Shown one piece after another: positions 1 to 7,947 of a stretch of 26,975 bases of DNA; the stretch's first letter is position 1, and each line of letters opens with the position of its first letter. The position numbers and the translations under genes were made by a program. The notes under the pieces are model-generated. The model searched no databases, was not told the origin of the DNA, and worked only from the letters and a program-made list of their open reading frames with translations. Source of the stretch: a virus; IMG/VR virus record IMGVR_UViG_3300009296_000163, positions 1-26,975 of that record. One strand, 5' to 3'.

Positions 1-818
1 AGCGACTGGTCCTGATGCGAGGTGGCGGTAGATATTATTGCGGCGCTGACGGTGGCCACGCCCGAAGCGGCCAGCACATTCGACTTGGTCGGGACCGAGA
101 CGGGCGCGTTACCGGGCACCCGGTAAAGCTCGTAGTGGTCAAGGTCCTGCAGCACGCCCTGATAGCGCATGACTATCCGGCTGCCTGCAGTGAACCCGCC
201 GGACAATTCGGTCAGCACTCCGGTAGCCAGGTCGAGATTGTAGTGCGTGCTTAAAGTCTTCGCGGTCATGGTCGCGGCCTTTACGGTCGCGCCGGAGGCG
301 TGCGGGTAGAACAGTCCGTCGACCAGCGTGAGATCTCCGGTGGAAGAATTAACCGATTTGACCTCGGCGTATTCCTCCTTGTTGGCCACGCCGTCGTCTA
401 TGACTATCCTCGCGCCGGTCACGATGTCTACGGGCACCGGCGTGCCGATGTTTATCACCCGCTGGCCGTGGATGGCTGACGCGGTCAATGTCTTTACGTT
501 TCCGGACACGCTCGCGCGTTCGTAAACCGTGAAGCTGCCGGCCGCTATCGGGTCAAACTGAGTTTCGTGCGTTCCTCCGGCCGAGCCGTCCGCCGTGTCC
601 GGGGTGCCGTCCGGATTTTTCAGAAGCTCGCCCGCGATAAATTCGTTCCTGGTCGGTGCCGTCCAGTTTAATGTGACGCGCGTCTTGCCTTTGGGCGTCA
701 AGCCGTCGATAAACTGGGACGCCTGTATGAGCCCCAGCAACGCGGGCTCGGGCGATAGTATATCCGCCGCCAGGTTGCCTATGATTTGCTGCGATAACTG
801 CGATTCAAGTATTGCCAT
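1..818 (-). CDS. Phage structural protein, partial (C-terminus off the window)
   Basis: A minus-strand frame is open from an ATG at 818 down to position 1 (272 codons) with no stop, so the gene continues beyond the window. The protein begins MAILESQLSQQIIG. It contains beta-rich stretches such as GQRVINIGTPVPVDIVTG and VMRYQGVLQDLDHYELYRVPG, with no cysteines or membrane segments in the visible part. A good ribosome site (AGGAGAG, about 5 bases before the ATG) sets the start. It lies just downstream of the tail fibre/spike gene (stop 843), so a virion role such as a fibre, baseplate or adsorption protein is likely. I do not recognise the family; the function is inferred from position only. 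Confidence 0.75.
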   Translation of the reverse strand, partial: MAILESQLSQQIIGNLAADILSPEPALLGLIQASQFIDGLTPKGKTRVTLNWTAPTRNEFIAGELLKNPDGTPDTADGSAGGTHETQFDPIAAGSFTVYERASVSGNVKTLTASAIHGQRVINIGTPVPVDIVTGARIVIDDGVANKEEYAEVKSVNSSTGDLTLVDGLFYPHASGATVKAATMTAKTLSTHYNLDLATGVLTELSGGFTAGSRIVMRYQGVLQDLDHYELYRVPGNAPVSVPTKSNVLAASGVATVSAAIISTATSHQDQS

Positions 819-842
819 GATTGCTCTCCTGTTTTTTCAAGT

Positions 843-2585
843 TTAAGCGTTTCCTGACTGCGTCCCGCCCGAATATCCGCTGAAACCGACATTGCCCGCT
901 ATGGTAACAGCTGTTGTCGACGCCCCGGCGTCTATATTACCTAGTGCGCCCGCTATGTAGCCCGTATTGCCTATTACCGACACACGGCCTGAACTTGTTG
1001 CCGAGCACGCTATGGCAGTTGCGGAGCCAACTCCGGTGCGCTGCATGTAATTCCCGACGATGGCGACCTGACAGTCGGTCCCGGCTACGCTGATGATAGC
1101 GCCGCTACAGACCGTAACCTCGAAGCGGTTATGGCAGATAGACGTCGGCATGTTATCTCCACCCGCTCTACGGATTATATAGGTCGCGCCAACCGAACAG
1201 ATGAAATCGCAATTAATAATCGCACTTGAGCCCAGGCTTATGCCGGTGGTGACACCGTAGCCGTTGAACATGAACTCGCTGTTCCGAGCCACGGATTTCG
1301 TACCTTCCAGCCGGATGGAGACCTCGTGCCCTGCATTGTTGACCAGCCTGACGGAATCCATTACGCAGTACGAGCCGTTAAGCCGAAGGTCGTCCCCCAC
1401 ATATCCAGCGCGAGACGCGTAATTCGCATCCAGTGTTAAATCCTTTACCGCAACTCTGTTGGAATGCGCGCCGCCAGTGAATCCGTCTATCATGTAGAAT
1501 GATCCGCTGGATGCCGCCGCGCGGATAGTGGTCACATTTTTGCCTTGCCCCTGTAGCGCGACATTGTCGTCCATTGTGAGCCCGGCATTTATAAGATAAA
1601 CCCCTTCCCTTAGTAGAACCAATCCTCCACCAGCTGCCGCCGCCGTATTTAACGCGTTTTGGATATTAGCGATATCCGTGGCGGCCACACCGGTAGGTGC
1701 GACAACCACGACTGTGGCGTATCCTCCGCCGCCAGCAGCAGGCGTTGCGGGCTCCCATTGCAGGTTAGCTGCGACGTATTTCAAAACCTGGCCGTCTGCA
1801 GGGGCAAGCGGTGACACCGCCTTGGTCTGCAGCTTTGCGACCGTTGGGCTGGGGTAACTCCCGCTTAAATCCCCGCTTGCCGTTCCAGCGGGTGTTCTGG
1901 CGTTGGTGTTTCTGGGATCGTTATCGCCGACAGCTATCGGGTTCGCGGCCACCGCTGGCGCGACCGAGAGCTTCGTGATGCCTTTTACTGAATCTGAGGC
2001 GTCTGCGGTCCCGGCGGCACCGGCGGCGTTTATGGTGACTTCGCCCGCTCCGTCAACCGGGGTGATGGTGATGTTGTTTCCGGCGATTATCCTGGAAACA
2101 GCGGTCCTTGCGGTATTGTCAGCCGGGACCGATATGCCGGTATTCACGGCTGCGCTGCCGTCATCGGTATAGATGGCTGACGACTCGTCGGATACGGAGG
2201 CCAGAAATTTCTCCTGGCCGGAGGCGGTCGATTTATAAATCTTGTAGCCGGACGCGCCTTTTGATGTTTCCCACTGCAGGATTACGGGGACCGGCGAGGC
2301 CGGTTGTGTTATCTGCGCTTCCGTTGCTGCCGGGATCTTGTTCTCGGTCGTTTCACCGGACGCGTTGAACGCGGTTATCTTGTAAAAATAGGTCGCGTTT
2401 CCGGTTAGGTTCGCGCCGGCCGACCCGCTGCCCAGGCTGGCTGACAGCGCCCTTGGCGGCCTGACCCGCGCCTGCTGGACGTGCTGGTCGATAGCCTCCA
2501 GATTGGAGTTCGCGCCCTGCCCCCAGTTGAGGTCGCCGGTGTCGCGTTTTGAAAGTTTGAGTTTGTCCGTGAAAGTTTCAGCCAT
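843..2585 (-). CDS. Tail fibre/tailspike with FnIII-like and beta-helix domains
   Basis: A 580-aa virion protein that probably binds, and may cleave, the host surface receptor. About residues 42-150 resemble a fibronectin type III domain (for example YFYKITAFNASGETT, then GYKIYKSTASGQ). Around residues 230-245 the stretch GTASGDLSGSYPSPTVAKL matches a motif common in phage tail fibres. From about residue 290 to the end the sequence has the look of a right-handed parallel beta-helix of the pectate-lyase-3 type: an opening IQNALNTAAAAGGGLVLL segment, then repeated short strands with N, V and G turns. Whether it has depolymerase activity cannot be told from sequence. The start has an AAGGGGC ribosome site. 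It follows the 141-aa FnIII-like protein after a short gap and precedes the truncated gene at the window edge. Confidence 0.85.
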   Translation of the reverse strand: MAETFTDKLKLSKRDTGDLNWGQGANSNLEAIDQHVQQARVRPPRALSASLGSGSAGANLTGNATYFYKITAFNASGETTENKIPAATEAQITQPASPVPVILQWETSKGASGYKIYKSTASGQEKFLASVSDESSAIYTDDGSAAVNTGISVPADNTARTAVSRIIAGNNITITPVDGAGEVTINAAGAAGTADASDSVKGITKLSVAPAVAANPIAVGDNDPRNTNARTPAGTASGDLSGSYPSPTVAKLQTKAVSPLAPADGQVLKYVAANLQWEPATPAAGGGGYATVVVVAPTGVAATDIANIQNALNTAAAAGGGLVLLREGVYLINAGLTMDDNVALQGQGKNVTTIRAAASSGSFYMIDGFTGGAHSNRVAVKDLTLDANYASRAGYVGDDLRLNGSYCVMDSVRLVNNAGHEVSIRLEGTKSVARNSEFMFNGYGVTTGISLGSSAIINCDFICSVGATYIIRRAGGDNMPTSICHNRFEVTVCSGAIISVAGTDCQVAIVGNYMQRTGVGSATAIACSATSSGRVSVIGNTGYIAGALGNIDAGASTTAVTIAGNVGFSGYSGGTQSGNA

Positions 2586-2597
2586 ATACCGTGCCCC

Positions 2598-3023
2598 TTA
2601 AAATCCATAAGCCTCGGACCCGAACGGCGCATCGCCGAAGCCTCTTAACGGCGCGCCCCAGGGCCGGGCGTTGAACGGCATCAGGTCGAATCCGCATGCG
2701 TCCGGCTGGCCGTATTGCCCGGTTCCGAACGGCCCCCCGCCCCAGCCGGATTCCTCCACCGCGACCAGCAGGTAAAACCGTTCGGGGCCCGCATCCGCCT
2801 CATGGTCGTCATATTGGAACGTCTCGGGGCCGAGCACCGCTTCGTCCGCTATCCTGCGGCCCAGCTCATCCCTGACGGGCGATTTATATAGCCGGTACCC
2901 CGCCAGCCTGCGGTTTTGGCGCAGGTCCACAGGGTAATCGGACCACGCCAGCCGGATAAACCCCGGTTCGACCGCCGCCACCCTGAAATTGGGCGGCGGA
3001 GGCAGGGGAAACGGTCCCGCCAT
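2598..3023 (-). CDS. Small virion protein with FnIII-like fold, Gly/Phe-rich C-terminus
   Basis: A 141-aa protein starting MAGPFPLPPPPNFRVAAVEP. Residues about 10-90 read like a single fibronectin type III domain (FIRLAWSDYPVDLRQNRRL, GYRLYKSP, RFYLLVAVEES). The C-terminal 45 residues are rich in G, P, F and W with repeated GxxxFG-type units (GPFGTGQYG, GFGDAPFG). The start is supported by GGAGGT 6 bases upstream. It lies between the capsid-side genes and the tail fibre, so a decoration, head-tail or adsorption role is likely. The family is not recognised; the fold call rests on motif likeness alone. Confidence 0.72.
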   Translation of the reverse strand: MAGPFPLPPPPNFRVAAVEPGFIRLAWSDYPVDLRQNRRLAGYRLYKSPVRDELGRRIADEAVLGPETFQYDDHEADAGPERFYLLVAVEESGWGGGPFGTGQYGQPDACGFDLMPFNARPWGAPLRGFGDAPFGSEAYGF

Positions 3024-3027
3024 CGCG

Positions 3028-3222
3028 CTACCTCCGTTTCTTGTCCGCGTGCTCCGGCTTGATTTCCGTGTACCCGGTTTTCAGCAGCCGGTCGCGGGTT
3101 TCGGGCAGCCTGACCGCGCACAGCCCGTCCACGACTTCAACCGTGCCTTCGGCATAAGACGCTTCTATAACCGGCGAGTCTTTGCTGCCGAATGGCGGGT
3201 ATAGTTTTTTAAGCCTGAACAT
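3028..3222 (-). CDS. Small phage protein between capsid and tail genes, unknown function
   Basis: A 64-aa basic protein (MFRLKKLYPPFGSKDSPVIE...) ending in a charged tail, HADKKRR. The start has GGGAGG 4 bases upstream. The gene sits immediately after the major capsid gene, where HK97-like phages often keep a small head-completion or head-decoration protein. The strand pattern (VIEASYAEGTVEVVDGLCAV) suggests a small beta-barrel. No family is recognised; the virion role is inferred from position only. Confidence 0.7.
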   Translation of the reverse strand: MFRLKKLYPPFGSKDSPVIEASYAEGTVEVVDGLCAVRLPETRDRLLKTGYTEIKPEHADKKRR

Positions 3223-3233
3223 CCGGCCTCCCT

Positions 3234-4136
3234 TTACAGCGTCACGCCAGCGAGCCTGGACGCCTTGATGTCGTTCGCGAGCACAAGCGCTATGTCCTCG
3301 AATATATCGAACTCGCTGAACTGCGAGGACTTTTGCGCCAGCCGGGCCATCTTGAGCGGGGTCAAGTCCCCGATCCAGACGGCGCTCGTGTCTAGGACGA
3401 AGATGTCAGTGGTGTTGTTGGCCGTGCCCTGTGCCTGGCTTTCTGAAACGAAGGCGGACCGGAAGATGGGTATTCCGTTGTAGACCTGAACGCGAAATCC
3501 GCCCTTGACCTCCATAGTGTCAACGAATCTCTGCTGGACCTGAAGCAGGGAGTTCAGCTTTCTGTTGGCCTTCTTCGACATTATCAGCATGCCGGGAACG
3601 CCGCGGTTTAAGTCTATGGCGGCATCCAAAAGCTCGAGGCTCAACGGAGCGCCGTTGGTCCCGGCTGTCACCACCTGGCCCCCAGGGATAAGTTTCCTTA
3701 TGCCGTTGAACTGCTTGGGGTTGGCGGTCGAGTCGCCATTGATAAGCGCATCCTCCTCGGCGTCCCTTACTGCCTGCAGGGCGTTTTCCACCTCCTCGGC
3801 CTCAATATCCAGGAGAGACTTCCCTACGGCCTGCAGTTTCCGCGTCACTTTCCCGCGCTGGATGATCGTCTTGTACGGGAATTTCTTCTGGACGTATGAC
3901 GCCTGCGTTTCCACCGGCTCGTCAGTGTCGTTTACAAAGGAACCGCCCGCTCCGCGCGAGGTCCTCTGGTTTAGGATCCACTCGGAACCCGACCCGGGCT
4001 TTCTCGGCAGGTTCTGTCTCAGCGGGTTGTTGACCTCTATGAGCTCCTGCAGGACGCGGTCGACAAGCGGCTGCTGCATCGCGCCGCCGGCCCCGGCCAT
4101 ATCCAACGCCTTCTTCAACTGTTCAAGATCGTTCAT
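3234..4136 (-). CDS. Major capsid protein, HK97 fold
   Basis: A 300-aa major head subunit. Signs of the HK97 family are the N-terminal helical region, an extended arm with SEWILNQRTSRGAGGSFV, the spine-helix segment LLDIEAEEVENALQAVRDAEEDALINGD followed by NPKQFNGIRKLI, and the C-terminal A-domain with GIPIFRSAFV and FVLDTSAVWIGDLTPLKM (each quoted in part). It is preceded by a protease/scaffold gene and AGGAGGA 9 bases before the ATG, the expected order protease-capsid. No long N-terminal delta domain is seen, which fits scaffold being supplied by the upstream gene. The length is typical of the family. Confidence 0.9.
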   Translation of the reverse strand: MNDLEQLKKALDMAGAGGAMQQPLVDRVLQELIEVNNPLRQNLPRKPGSGSEWILNQRTSRGAGGSFVNDTDEPVETQASYVQKKFPYKTIIQRGKVTRKLQAVGKSLLDIEAEEVENALQAVRDAEEDALINGDSTANPKQFNGIRKLIPGGQVVTAGTNGAPLSLELLDAAIDLNRGVPGMLIMSKKANRKLNSLLQVQQRFVDTMEVKGGFRVQVYNGIPIFRSAFVSESQAQGTANNTTDIFVLDTSAVWIGDLTPLKMARLAQKSSQFSEFDIFEDIALVLANDIKASRLAGVTL

Positions 4137-4156
4137 GTTTCAGTGTCCTCCTGTGA

Positions 4157-4681
4157 TTACTGCTTCTGCATGGCCAGCGCCACCTTCAGTTTCTTTTCAG
4201 GCGACAGGCTTTCGAATTCCTTTTTGACCCCGTCCGTTTCCGGCGCGGGCTCGATAATCCCTTTCCGCGCGGCCGGGATGGTTTTGATGGCGGCTTCCAT
4301 CTGCCTGGCCACCTCGCCCGCGATTATCTTCCCCAGTTCGGCTTTGCTCAAGCTTTTCGGGGCCGCCGGGGCCGGTTGCGGCGCGCTCATCACCGCGTTC
4401 AGCAGCATAGCCTTCACCTGCTCAGCCAGCGTGCCCGCCTGCCCGCCCATCGCCGTTATCTTGTCCAGCAGCGCCATCACGGGCGACAGCGCGCCAGTGC
4501 CGGGTGGATTGACGGCTTTCTGCGTTTCAGCGGGCTGCGCCGGAGCTTCCGGTTCGGCCGGCTGCGCGGCCGCCGCCGCTTCTGGCGGTTTCGCTTCCTC
4601 CGGCTTGGGCGGCTCCTGCGCCGCCTGTTGTCCGTCTTCCTTCTGGCGGATCTGCTCTATCGTGATTTCATCGTCTGACAT
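4157..4681 (-). CDS. Nested scaffold protein from internal start in the protease gene
   Basis: The in-frame ATG at 4681 inside the protease gene would give a 174-aa protein (MSDDEITIEQIRQKEDG...) holding only the disordered linker and C-terminal helices. Directly upstream, in coding sequence, is AAGGAGG with a 7-base spacer, the best ribosome site in this cluster. Known precedent: lambda Nu3 scaffold is made from an internal start within the C protease gene. I infer the same here: a small amount of protease-scaffold fusion and a larger amount of free scaffold. The extra start is read directly from sequence; its use is inference. Confidence 0.6.
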   Translation of the reverse strand: MSDDEITIEQIRQKEDGQQAAQEPPKPEEAKPPEAAAAAQPAEPEAPAQPAETQKAVNPPGTGALSPVMALLDKITAMGGQAGTLAEQVKAMLLNAVMSAPQPAPAAPKSLSKAELGKIIAGEVARQMEAAIKTIPAARKGIIEPAPETDGVKKEFESLSPEKKLKVALAMQKQ

Positions 4682-5218
4682 GTTATCTCCTCCTTCGGAT
4701 TCTTCGGCTGTTTGTCTGATGGCTTTTGCGATATACCAACCGATCGCGCGCGCCTCCGGGTTTGCCGGGACCGACACCAGCGAAACTTCCACCAGCGTCA
4801 TGCGCAGGATTACGTTCACCGTCCGCTCCAGCTCCGGCATGAACTTGCGTTCGCGCTCGAGCACCTGGCCGCGTATGGAGAACTTGTTAAGCACGCCCTC
4901 TTTTATCTTCTGGATTATTTCCGGCTCGGTCTGTGAGATGAGCGCGTCTATGAGCAGGCCGTGCTGGTCGAACTGGACCTTGGTCACTTTGCCGATGGGC
5001 AGCTTCAAATCGTGGTTCAACAATACGGTGGAATTCTGCAGCAAATCCAGCGAAGAACCCTGTAAGGCCTCCTCGGTTATGATGTCGCCCTGCAAATCCA
5101 GGTCGCTGGTGGCGGCGTAACCGACAATGTGGAATTCGCCGTTCTCCTCCACGGCTTTTATAAGCTGGATAGGGAACGCGAACGGGACTGTTTTCTGCGG
5201 CGTTGTTTTCGTTTTCAT
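4157..5218 (-). CDS. Prohead serine protease with C-terminal scaffold region
   Basis: A 353-aa protein. Residues 1-175 match the HK97 prohead protease family (peptidase S78): FHIVGYAATSDLDLQGDIIT, the histidine motif LLNHDLKLPIGKV, the serine segment NKFSIRGQVLE and the closing EVSLVSVPANPEA. It matures the prohead by cutting scaffold and capsid protein. Residues 180-353 are unlike the protease: an E/Q/P/A-rich linker, then helices (KSLSKAELGKIIAGEVARQM, FESLSPEKKLKVALAMQKQ), as in phage scaffolds. The start has GGAG a few bases upstream and follows an intrinsic terminator. An in-frame ATG at codon 180 has its own near-ideal ribosome site, so the scaffold part is probably also made alone. Confidence 0.9.
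   Translation of the reverse strand: MKTKTTPQKTVPFAFPIQLIKAVEENGEFHIVGYAATSDLDLQGDIITEEALQGSSLDLLQNSTVLLNHDLKLPIGKVTKVQFDQHGLLIDALISQTEPEIIQKIKEGVLNKFSIRGQVLERERKFMPELERTVNVILRMTLVEVSLVSVPANPEARAIGWYIAKAIRQTAEESEGGDNMSDDEITIEQIRQKEDGQQAAQEPPKPEEAKPPEAAAAAQPAEPEAPAQPAETQKAVNPPGTGALSPVMALLDKITAMGGQAGTLAEQVKAMLLNAVMSAPQPAPAAPKSLSKAELGKIIAGEVARQMEAAIKTIPAARKGIIEPAPETDGVKKEFESLSPEKKLKVALAMQKQ
4689..4695 (-). promoter_or_regulatory. Internal Shine-Dalgarno for nested scaffold
   Basis: AAGGAGG on the minus strand lies 7 bases before the internal ATG at 4681. It encodes part of the Glu/Gly-rich stretch EESEGGDN of the protease, so the codons also serve as a ribosome site. Confidence 0.65.
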
Positions 5219-5230
5219 GTTCTCCGCGAT

Positions 5231-5270
5231 AAAAAAAGCGCCGCCGCCCGGTTAAGGGGTGGCAGCGCTT
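5231..5270 (-). terminator. Intrinsic terminator upstream of prohead protease
   Basis: On the minus strand AGCGCTGCC (5269-5261) pairs with GGCGGCGCT (one G-U pair), giving a 9-bp GC-rich stem followed at once by seven T residues. It lies in the gap between the DUF2292-like gene and the protease gene, inside the leftward late operon, about 15 bases before the protease start. Read-through or antitermination would be needed for packaging-region transcripts to reach the capsid genes. Confidence 0.7.
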
Positions 5271-5306
5271 CGAATGTGCTCGGCCGCGCTTGCTACACGT
5301 TGAATG

Positions 5307-5504
5307 TTAGTCCGCCGTGAGGCGGCTTAAATCCTTGCCTAAAAACGTTTCCTGCTTCCTGACCCGCATAACCTGGCCTTTGCTGAAGTGCAGTTCCACC
5401 AATCCGTAGAACTCGCCTTTCTGCAGGGCGATAATGAATTTCAAAAGCTCATCGTCAGTCTGGCCGGTTCCCTGCGGTTTCGTCATGGTCATATTATGGC
5501 GCAT
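5307..5504 (-). CDS. Small DUF2292/YezD-like protein
   Basis: A 65-aa protein. The start at 5504 (MRHNMTMTKPQ) is chosen because AAGGGGG lies 5 bases upstream; the open frame extends further 5' but into the 38-bp boundary repeat and the methyltransferase gene. Residues 18-50 (ELLKFIIALQKGEFYGLVEL, then HFSKGQVMRVRKQE) resemble the short DUF2292 (YezD) family: a helix followed by a beta hairpin with a basic end. The biochemical role of that family is unknown. It sits between the double methyltransferase and the terminator before the protease gene. Confidence 0.65.
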   Translation of the reverse strand: MRHNMTMTKPQGTGQTDDELLKFIIALQKGEFYGLVELHFSKGQVMRVRKQETFLGKDLSRLTAD

Positions 5505-5515
5505 CAAATCCCCCT

Positions 5516-5553
5516 TGTCCATTAACAGTTCAAACTGATTATTTCCCGTCGGA
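5516..5553. repeat. 38-bp gene-boundary repeat, copy 1
   Basis: 36 of 38 bases are identical to 13699-13736. The first 26 bases are identical and include the palindrome CAGTTCAAACTG. On the minus strand the copy spans the last codons of the methyltransferase gene (Ser-Asp-Gly-Lys-stop), the short gap, and an ATGGACA that can open the next frame. See the finding on boundary repeats. Confidence 0.9.
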
Positions 5554-7947
5554 CGTGGGCTGGATTGGAGCAGCCAGCGTCTTCTCCGAATACAGATCGC
5601 CGGGCTTGATCTCGTAGTTGGAGACCAGCAGCTCATACTTCGTCCGCGAGCCCAGTTGGTGCATGCCGGTCCACAGCGTCTTCACGCGGTAGGTGTTGAA
5701 TTCCTTGAACAGCTTTTCTTTTTCAAGCTCGTAGCTTAAAAGAAACTTCCCCTTGATAGCGCGCAGCGCGGGCAGTAGGCTCTCCTCCTGGAAGAACTTG
5801 GAACCGTGCCGGCCCGCTTCTTTCGGCCAGTGCAGCGGATACGGCGGGTCCAGGTAAAACAAGGTGTCTTTAGAGTCGTATTCTTTCACCGCGTCCTGCC
5901 AGTCCCATGAGTGCAGCAATACGCTCTTGAGGCGTTCCTGTATCTCCGGAAGGCGCTCGGCCAGGTGTATCTTCGCGCCCTCGCCGGAACTGCCGTGCCG
6001 TCTGACGCCTTCCCGCGCGTCCGCGCGGCCCCAGTATGTCGCCTTGTTGAGATATGCGAACCGGTAGAACTTTTCACGCGCTGTTTCCGGCCGCCAATCA
6101 TAGAGCTTCTTGACCAGCGCGCGGCTGATTACCCAGTCCCGCTTCTTAAGCCATTCCCAGTCTGCGGTGGTCATGCTCTTTATAAATCGGTATGAGGCGA
6201 TTATGTCTGAGTTGACGTCGTTTATGACCTCCATGTCTGATCGCTTCTTGTGGAACAGTACCTGCGCACCGCCGCAAAACGCCTCGACATAGTTCTTGTG
6301 CTCAGGGAGGAAGCCGACCAGCTTCTTGCATAAGCGGAGTTTCCCCCCTGGGCTCTTGAACGCGCCCCGGATCTTCTCCACCTCGGACTGATCCTCCAGA
6401 TGCGGCAGCAGTTCCGGTTCTTCCGATTCAAAGCCCTCCGGCGCGATGTCCAGCTCCTTGCCGATGTATAGGTCCACTTTCTGCAGCGGGAAATTGGAGA
6501 CCAGTATCTCGGTCACCCATTCCTGGTTGCCGCCCGGCCCGCGCATCTGGTTGCGCCGCCGAACCTTGTAGACGTTATAGCCCTTGAAAGAATCAGCCTG
6601 CTCCACCGGGTATGACACTATCCATTTCGCTTTCAACGACTTGATGGCGCGCTTGAACTCGGCGTCGTCAAACCCGAAGTCGAACAGGTTGAACTTGCCG
6701 GGATATGGCGGGTCCATGTAGAAGAACGTGTCCTGCCCGTCGTAGTCCTTTAGAATGTCGCGGTAGTCTTTGTTATGAACGGCGGCATTTTTAAGCCGGG
6801 CTTGCGCCCGCTCTATGTTGGCCGGGAAGTCTATCCGGACACCGGCGTTGGCGTGATTGAATGAGCCGCCACGCATTTTGCCGTAGGACGACCGGGTCAG
6901 GTAGAACGATTTGTAAAACCGGTCGCGGTCGGTGGCTGGCTTCAGCTCTTTCAGACGCTCGTGTGTATTCTGGCGGATCACCCAGTCGCGCTTGGCCAGC
7001 GCTGCCCTGTCCTCAGGCGAATGGTCGCGTATAAACTTGTGCATGAACGCTATTTCGGCGTCGCGGTCGTTTAACACTTCCTGCGGGGACGGGTCCTTGG
7101 CGTATAGAACCGCCGCGCCTCCGGCGAACGGCTCGACGTAGGTTTTATGATACGGGATATAAGAGGCTATCTTGTGGGCCAGGAAGCGTTTTCCGCCGTA
7201 GGAACCGAACGCCTGCCGCACGCCTTTCATGTATTCCGTAACGAAATGCCAGACATCCGTTTCCCGGAGCAGACAGGCGGCGCGCGCGGTTTTGAGCGCT
7301 TCCCCGACCGTCATAACGGGCTTTGAGCCCGGCACGCTTGTTATGTCCAGCCCGGCCGCTGACAGTGCGAAATTGCCGTCGTCGCGCCTGCACAGGATAA
7401 GGCTTTCGCACTCCACATCCAGTATATCGCCCGGCTCGGGCCACGGGCCCGCACCGGCGACATGGCCGATTTCCAGCCACAGCTTGCCGTTTAGTGACCG
7501 TATGGGTTCCGGCGCGGCTTTCATGTTCTGGTAGTCCAGACCGAAGTAAGCGTTGCGCGTTTCCGGCAGGTATCCGTCCTCCACGCGCGTTACTATGGCC
7601 CGCATGACGAACGAGCGCGGCTTGTCCGCCGCCGCGAGCGGGTCCTCGGGCGCGTCCGGATCGTCCATTTCCGTGTGCTTGCGTGTCTCCGCGTCCAGTT
7701 CGTCGCTGAGCGTATGGGCGAACCCGCGCAGCGCCATCTCGGCGCATACTTCGGCGTGCAGGTTCAGGATATCCGGTGCCTGCCATTCTCTGCCGCCGGT
7801 CTGGTATACCGGGTGGCCCGCGCGTTTCATGGCCCATGCCCTGTGCAGGATGAAATCCATAGACAGCAGCTCCTGGGCCGCCAGATCGGCCGGAGCCGTG
7901 TTGAATAGCTCGCCGAACTCGGCTAAGTCGGTTTTTAGAACGTTCAT
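5539..7947 (-). CDS. Double DNA adenine methyltransferase (two D12-class domains)
   Basis: An 802-aa protein. The start at 7947 has GGAGG just upstream and an ATGA overlap with the portal stop. Residues 1-245 are a domain I cannot assign firmly; part (about 110-205: KLWLEIGHVAGAGPWPEPGD, then ILDVECESL) recalls an OB fold. Two Dam-like domains follow. Domain 1 (about 247-490) has GSYGGKRFLAHKI, SAM motif VEPFAGGAA at 271-279 and catalytic DPPY at 412-415. Domain 2 (about 528-780) has SPGGKLRLCKKL, VEAFCGGA at 554-561 and DPPY at 700-703. Both keep the key residues, so both may transfer methyl groups to adenine N6. The gene lies within the head cassette between portal and protease, which suggests modification of the virion genome before or during packaging. 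Domain identity is secure; target sites are unknown. Confidence 0.88.
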   Translation of the reverse strand: MNVLKTDLAEFGELFNTAPADLAAQELLSMDFILHRAWAMKRAGHPVYQTGGREWQAPDILNLHAEVCAEMALRGFAHTLSDELDAETRKHTEMDDPDAPEDPLAAADKPRSFVMRAIVTRVEDGYLPETRNAYFGLDYQNMKAAPEPIRSLNGKLWLEIGHVAGAGPWPEPGDILDVECESLILCRRDDGNFALSAAGLDITSVPGSKPVMTVGEALKTARAACLLRETDVWHFVTEYMKGVRQAFGSYGGKRFLAHKIASYIPYHKTYVEPFAGGAAVLYAKDPSPQEVLNDRDAEIAFMHKFIRDHSPEDRAALAKRDWVIRQNTHERLKELKPATDRDRFYKSFYLTRSSYGKMRGGSFNHANAGVRIDFPANIERAQARLKNAAVHNKDYRDILKDYDGQDTFFYMDPPYPGKFNLFDFGFDDAEFKRAIKSLKAKWIVSYPVEQADSFKGYNVYKVRRRNQMRGPGGNQEWVTEILVSNFPLQKVDLYIGKELDIAPEGFESEEPELLPHLEDQSEVEKIRGAFKSPGGKLRLCKKLVGFLPEHKNYVEAFCGGAQVLFHKKRSDMEVINDVNSDIIASYRFIKSMTTADWEWLKKRDWVISRALVKKLYDWRPETAREKFYRFAYLNKATYWGRADAREGVRRHGSSGEGAKIHLAERLPEIQERLKSVLLHSWDWQDAVKEYDSKDTLFYLDPPYPLHWPKEAGRHGSKFFQEESLLPALRAIKGKFLLSYELEKEKLFKEFNTYRVKTLWTGMHQLGSRTKYELLVSNYEIKPGDLYSEKTLAAPIQPTSDGK

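Noticed and set aside
4143-5120. 325-aa plus-strand frame in the protease gene
   Set aside because: Ser/Ala/Cys-rich sequence typical of the reverse complement of the Ala/Glu/Pro-rich scaffold region.
7145-7837. 230-aa minus-strand frame inside the methyltransferase gene
   Set aside because: A different frame of the same strand, very Arg/Gly-rich, without motifs; shadow of the N-terminal domain.
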